Below are positions 13,200 to 15,139 of a stretch of 15,139 nt of DNA, piece after piece. A model generated the notes under the pieces. That model had not been told where the DNA came from. It did no database searches and was given only the letters and a program-made list of their open reading frames with translations. Source of the stretch: an uncultured Actinomycetes bacterium. GTDB taxonomy: Bacteria > Actinomycetota > Acidimicrobiia > Acidimicrobiales > Microtrichaceae. The DNA lies in assembly GCA_903953195.1 (NCBI GenBank), contig CAJBIS010000323.1:1-15139 (forward strand). Direction: 5' to 3'. Made by a program: the position numbers and the translations under genes. The stretch's first letter is position 1; every line of letters starts with the position of its first letter.

Positions 13200-14561
13200 T
13201 CAGGAGCCGGCGACGGACACGTCGTCGATGACGAGCGAGCACACGCCGTCGCCACCGGCGAGCCACTCGAAGTCGCCGCCGACCTCACGGATGTCGAGCA
13301 GCAGCCGCTGCAGTGTCGACGCCACCGTCATCTCGCGGGCGGGACCGGCGAGCTCGCCACCCGAGATCAGGATCCCGTCGGCGCCGACCGAGAAGTCACC
13401 GGACGTCGGATTGACCCCCGAGTGCAGCCCGGCGAACGACGTCACGAACAGGCCGTGGTCGATCGACGCGACGAGCTCGTCGAACGAACGAGTTCCCGGC
13501 TCCATGACGAGGAGCTGCGCCCCGACTCCCGGCAACGAACGGGTCCCGCGCACGGCCGAGCCGGTCGACGTCGTGCCGCTCCGACGGGCGGTGTACGAGT
13601 CGTGCAGGAACCCCTGCAGCACGCCGTCGGCGATCAGCGGATTCCGGCGACACGCCAGACCTTCGCCATCGAAGCGGTCCGCGGCGAGCGACTCGGTCCG
13701 GGTCGGGTCGTCGACCAACGTCAGGCCCGATGCCGCCACCTGCTCGCCGACCCGGTCGGCGAACGGCGACCGCCCCTTCACGACGGCATCGCCGCACAGC
13801 ATTCCGGACACGATGCCCAGGAGCATCGAGGCCAGTCGCGGTTCGAGCAGGATCGTCCGCTTCGACGACGCCGGTTTCGTGGCGCCCAGCAGACGGGTGG
13901 CGCGTTCGACGGCCTCGGCGGCCGTGCGCTCGATGTCGAGGGCCTCCGGGTCGCGACCGGCGTCGTAGGACCAGCCGGTCTGCGTCTCGTCGCCGTCGCG
14001 CGCCAGCGGCTGGGTCGACATCGAACACGACGCGCCCCGCGACGTGACCTCGATGCCCTCGGTGCTCGCGAGCGCGAAGACCGACCAACCATCGCCGTAG
14101 GCCGTCGAACGAGCCGAGGTGACTCGGGGGTCGATCCCGGTCACCCGCCGCTCCAACTCGAGCGCGAATTCGACCTTTCGATCGGTCGCCGTCCCGAGCA
14201 CCGCCTCGGACCACAGATCCAGATCGATGGCGGCGACACCGTCGGGTTCGGCCAGCCCGTTGAACTCGTCCGGCTCGGCGAACGTGTGGTTGTCACGAGC
14301 CTCGGCCAGCGTGTCGTCGAGCACGTCACGATCGAGCGAGCCGCAGTGCGCGAAGCCCTGCCGGCCGTCGCGGATCACGCGGATCCCGGCACCCGACGCA
14401 CCCGCCGAGGTGAGCGACTCGATCTCACCACCGAAGACCTTCACGGTGGTGCCCGTGCCTCGGCTGAGCAGCACCTCGATCCGCTCACCCGGCTGCGCCC
14501 GGTCGCACAGCGCTCGAGCGGTGGTGAGGAGTTCGACTTCGTCGTCGCTGCGGTCGGTCAT
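13200..14561 (-). CDS. TldE/PmbA-like protein of the TldD/TldE protease family
   Basis: The 453-residue protein matches the non-catalytic TldE (PmbA) type. It has RIEVLLSRGTGTTVKVFGGE near the N-terminus, ILLEPRLASMLLGIVSGMLC mid-protein, KGRSPFADRVG, DGEGLACRRNPLIADGVLQG, and a C-terminal GVNPTSGDFSVGADG with VIDDVSVAGS at the end. The TldD zinc motif HExxxH is absent. In E. coli TldE pairs with TldD to degrade unfolded peptides, process CcdA and mature microcin B17. The frame runs to 14615, but ATG 14559-14561 overlaps the upstream gene's TGA (ATGA), so translation is coupled. The upstream neighbour is also TldE-like, so a TldD partner must lie elsewhere. Confidence 0.88.
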   Translation of the reverse strand: MTDRSDDEVELLTTARALCDRAQPGERIEVLLSRGTGTTVKVFGGEIESLTSAGASGAGIRVIRDGRQGFAHCGSLDRDVLDDTLAEARDNHTFAEPDEFNGLAEPDGVAAIDLDLWSEAVLGTATDRKVEFALELERRVTGIDPRVTSARSTAYGDGWSVFALASTEGIEVTSRGASCSMSTQPLARDGDETQTGWSYDAGRDPEALDIERTAAEAVERATRLLGATKPASSKRTILLEPRLASMLLGIVSGMLCGDAVVKGRSPFADRVGEQVAASGLTLVDDPTRTESLAADRFDGEGLACRRNPLIADGVLQGFLHDSYTARRSGTTSTGSAVRGTRSLPGVGAQLLVMEPGTRSFDELVASIDHGLFVTSFAGLHSGVNPTSGDFSVGADGILISGGELAGPAREMTVASTLQRLLLDIREVGGDFEWLAGGDGVCSLVIDDVSVAGS

Positions 14562-15139
14562 GTCCCCGACATCATCACATCGGCCACGGCGAGCGTGACA
14601 CCCGCCGATTCCCACGGGAACAGGTTGAGGTCGTCGCCGAGCGCCACGATGTCGAGCAGCATCCTCGGCAGCGTCGACGCGATCGTCACCTCGCGTACGG
14701 CCTCGGCGAGCTCGCCGCCACGGATCATGCGGCCCTCCACTCCGACCGACAGGTCGCCCGACGTCGGGTTCACACCCGAGTGCAGGCCGGAGAGTTCACG
14801 GACGAGCAACCCGTTCCCCACTCCGGCGACCACGTCGGCCAGGCCGCCGGAGCCGGGTGCCGGTCGGATCGACCGCGGACCGACCGAGGGCGCCGACCGG
14901 TGGCTGCCCCGTGATGCCGACCCCGTCGACACCGTTCCCATGGAGCGCCCGGTGTAGGCGTTGTGGAGGTAGCCGTGCAGGGCACCTCCGCCGATCAGCT
15001 CGACCCGGCGACATGCGAGTCCCTCACCGTCGATGTCGGCCGCGGTCGGAGCCAACACGTCGAGCGGATCGTCGACGAGCGTGAGTGCTGGCGCGGCGAC
15101 CGCCTCGCCGACGCGACCTGCGAACGGTGAACGACCACG
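14558..15139 (-). CDS. Second TldE/PmbA-like protein, C-terminal 193 residues only
   Basis: The frame is open from the window edge and begins RGRSPFAGRVGEAVAAPALT, so the N-terminal half is missing. It runs in parallel with the downstream gene: SPFAxRVGE, LTLVDDP, DGEGLACRR, GLHSGVNPTSGD, a following S-V-G-x-x-G motif, then RExTxASTL and RxLLDI. It is a clear tandem paralogue, perhaps half identical over this stretch. The GVNPTSGD segment is TldE-like rather than TldD-like, but the region where a TldD HExxxH would sit is outside the window, so the type is not fully settled. Its TGA overlaps the next gene's ATG. An internal GTG at 15056-15058 is not the true start. Confidence 0.8.
   Translation of the reverse strand, partial: RGRSPFAGRVGEAVAAPALTLVDDPLDVLAPTAADIDGEGLACRRVELIGGGALHGYLHNAYTGRSMGTVSTGSASRGSHRSAPSVGPRSIRPAPGSGGLADVVAGVGNGLLVRELSGLHSGVNPTSGDLSVGVEGRMIRGGELAEAVREVTIASTLPRMLLDIVALGDDLNLFPWESAGVTLAVADVMMSGT

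Noticed and set aside
13173..14957. 594-codon + strand ORF opposite the TldE-like genes
   Set aside because: Antisense to the two family members and spans their overlap junction; no domain signal.

Overview
The window is GC-rich, gene-dense actinobacterial chromosome with strong G/C bias at third codon positions, which is why long antisense ORFs abound. Likely -10 boxes have the form TANNNT, and some starts look leaderless or nearly so. Gene content and order (galU, moeA, moaA, moaC and a SepX-like membrane gene, divergent from an FmdB-type zinc ribbon gene) fit Actinobacteria. The Thr-Val-Ala-Pro-rich lipoprotein linker and general style suggest an Acidimicrobiia/Ilumatobacter-like organism. 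That placement is inference; no marker gene in the window proves it.

Layout. (1) 1-1357: the 3' remnant of a + strand class III CoA-transferase paralogue runs tail-to-tail into a complete - strand class III CoA-transferase. The remnant is a 96% inverted copy of part of the complete gene. Two palindromes, candidate operators, lie upstream of the complete gene. (2) 1517-2800, - strand: a secreted lipoprotein with a parallel beta-helix-like body. (3) 3028-5880, + strand: a three-gene unit of AMP-dependent acyl-CoA synthetase, DUF4262-like protein and type IV prepilin peptidase-like membrane protein. A possible 20-codon leader ORF precedes it and two hairpins follow it. (4) 5989-6065, - strand: tRNA-Ala(CGC). 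(5) 6181-10781, - strand: galU-moeA-moaA-moaC-sepX-like, joining UDP-glucose supply, three molybdenum cofactor steps and a putative divisome membrane protein. An unusual run of three hairpins separates moaC from the sepX-like gene. (6) 10971-13169, + strand: FmdB/Ruc-like zinc ribbon protein with a Ser/Gly tail, methionine aminopeptidase type I, and a SAF-domain membrane-anchored protein. (7) 13200-15139, - strand: two translationally coupled TldE/PmbA-like genes, the upstream one cut by the window edge.

Most genes are housekeeping. I see no CRISPR array, transposase, integrase, phage module or recognisable defence system. The most unusual points are the inverted CoA-transferase fragment that differs only at synonymous sites, the triple hairpin array after moaC, the inverted repeat over the sepX-like promoter region, the possible leaderless upstream ORF before the acyl-CoA synthetase, and the tandem TldE-like pair.
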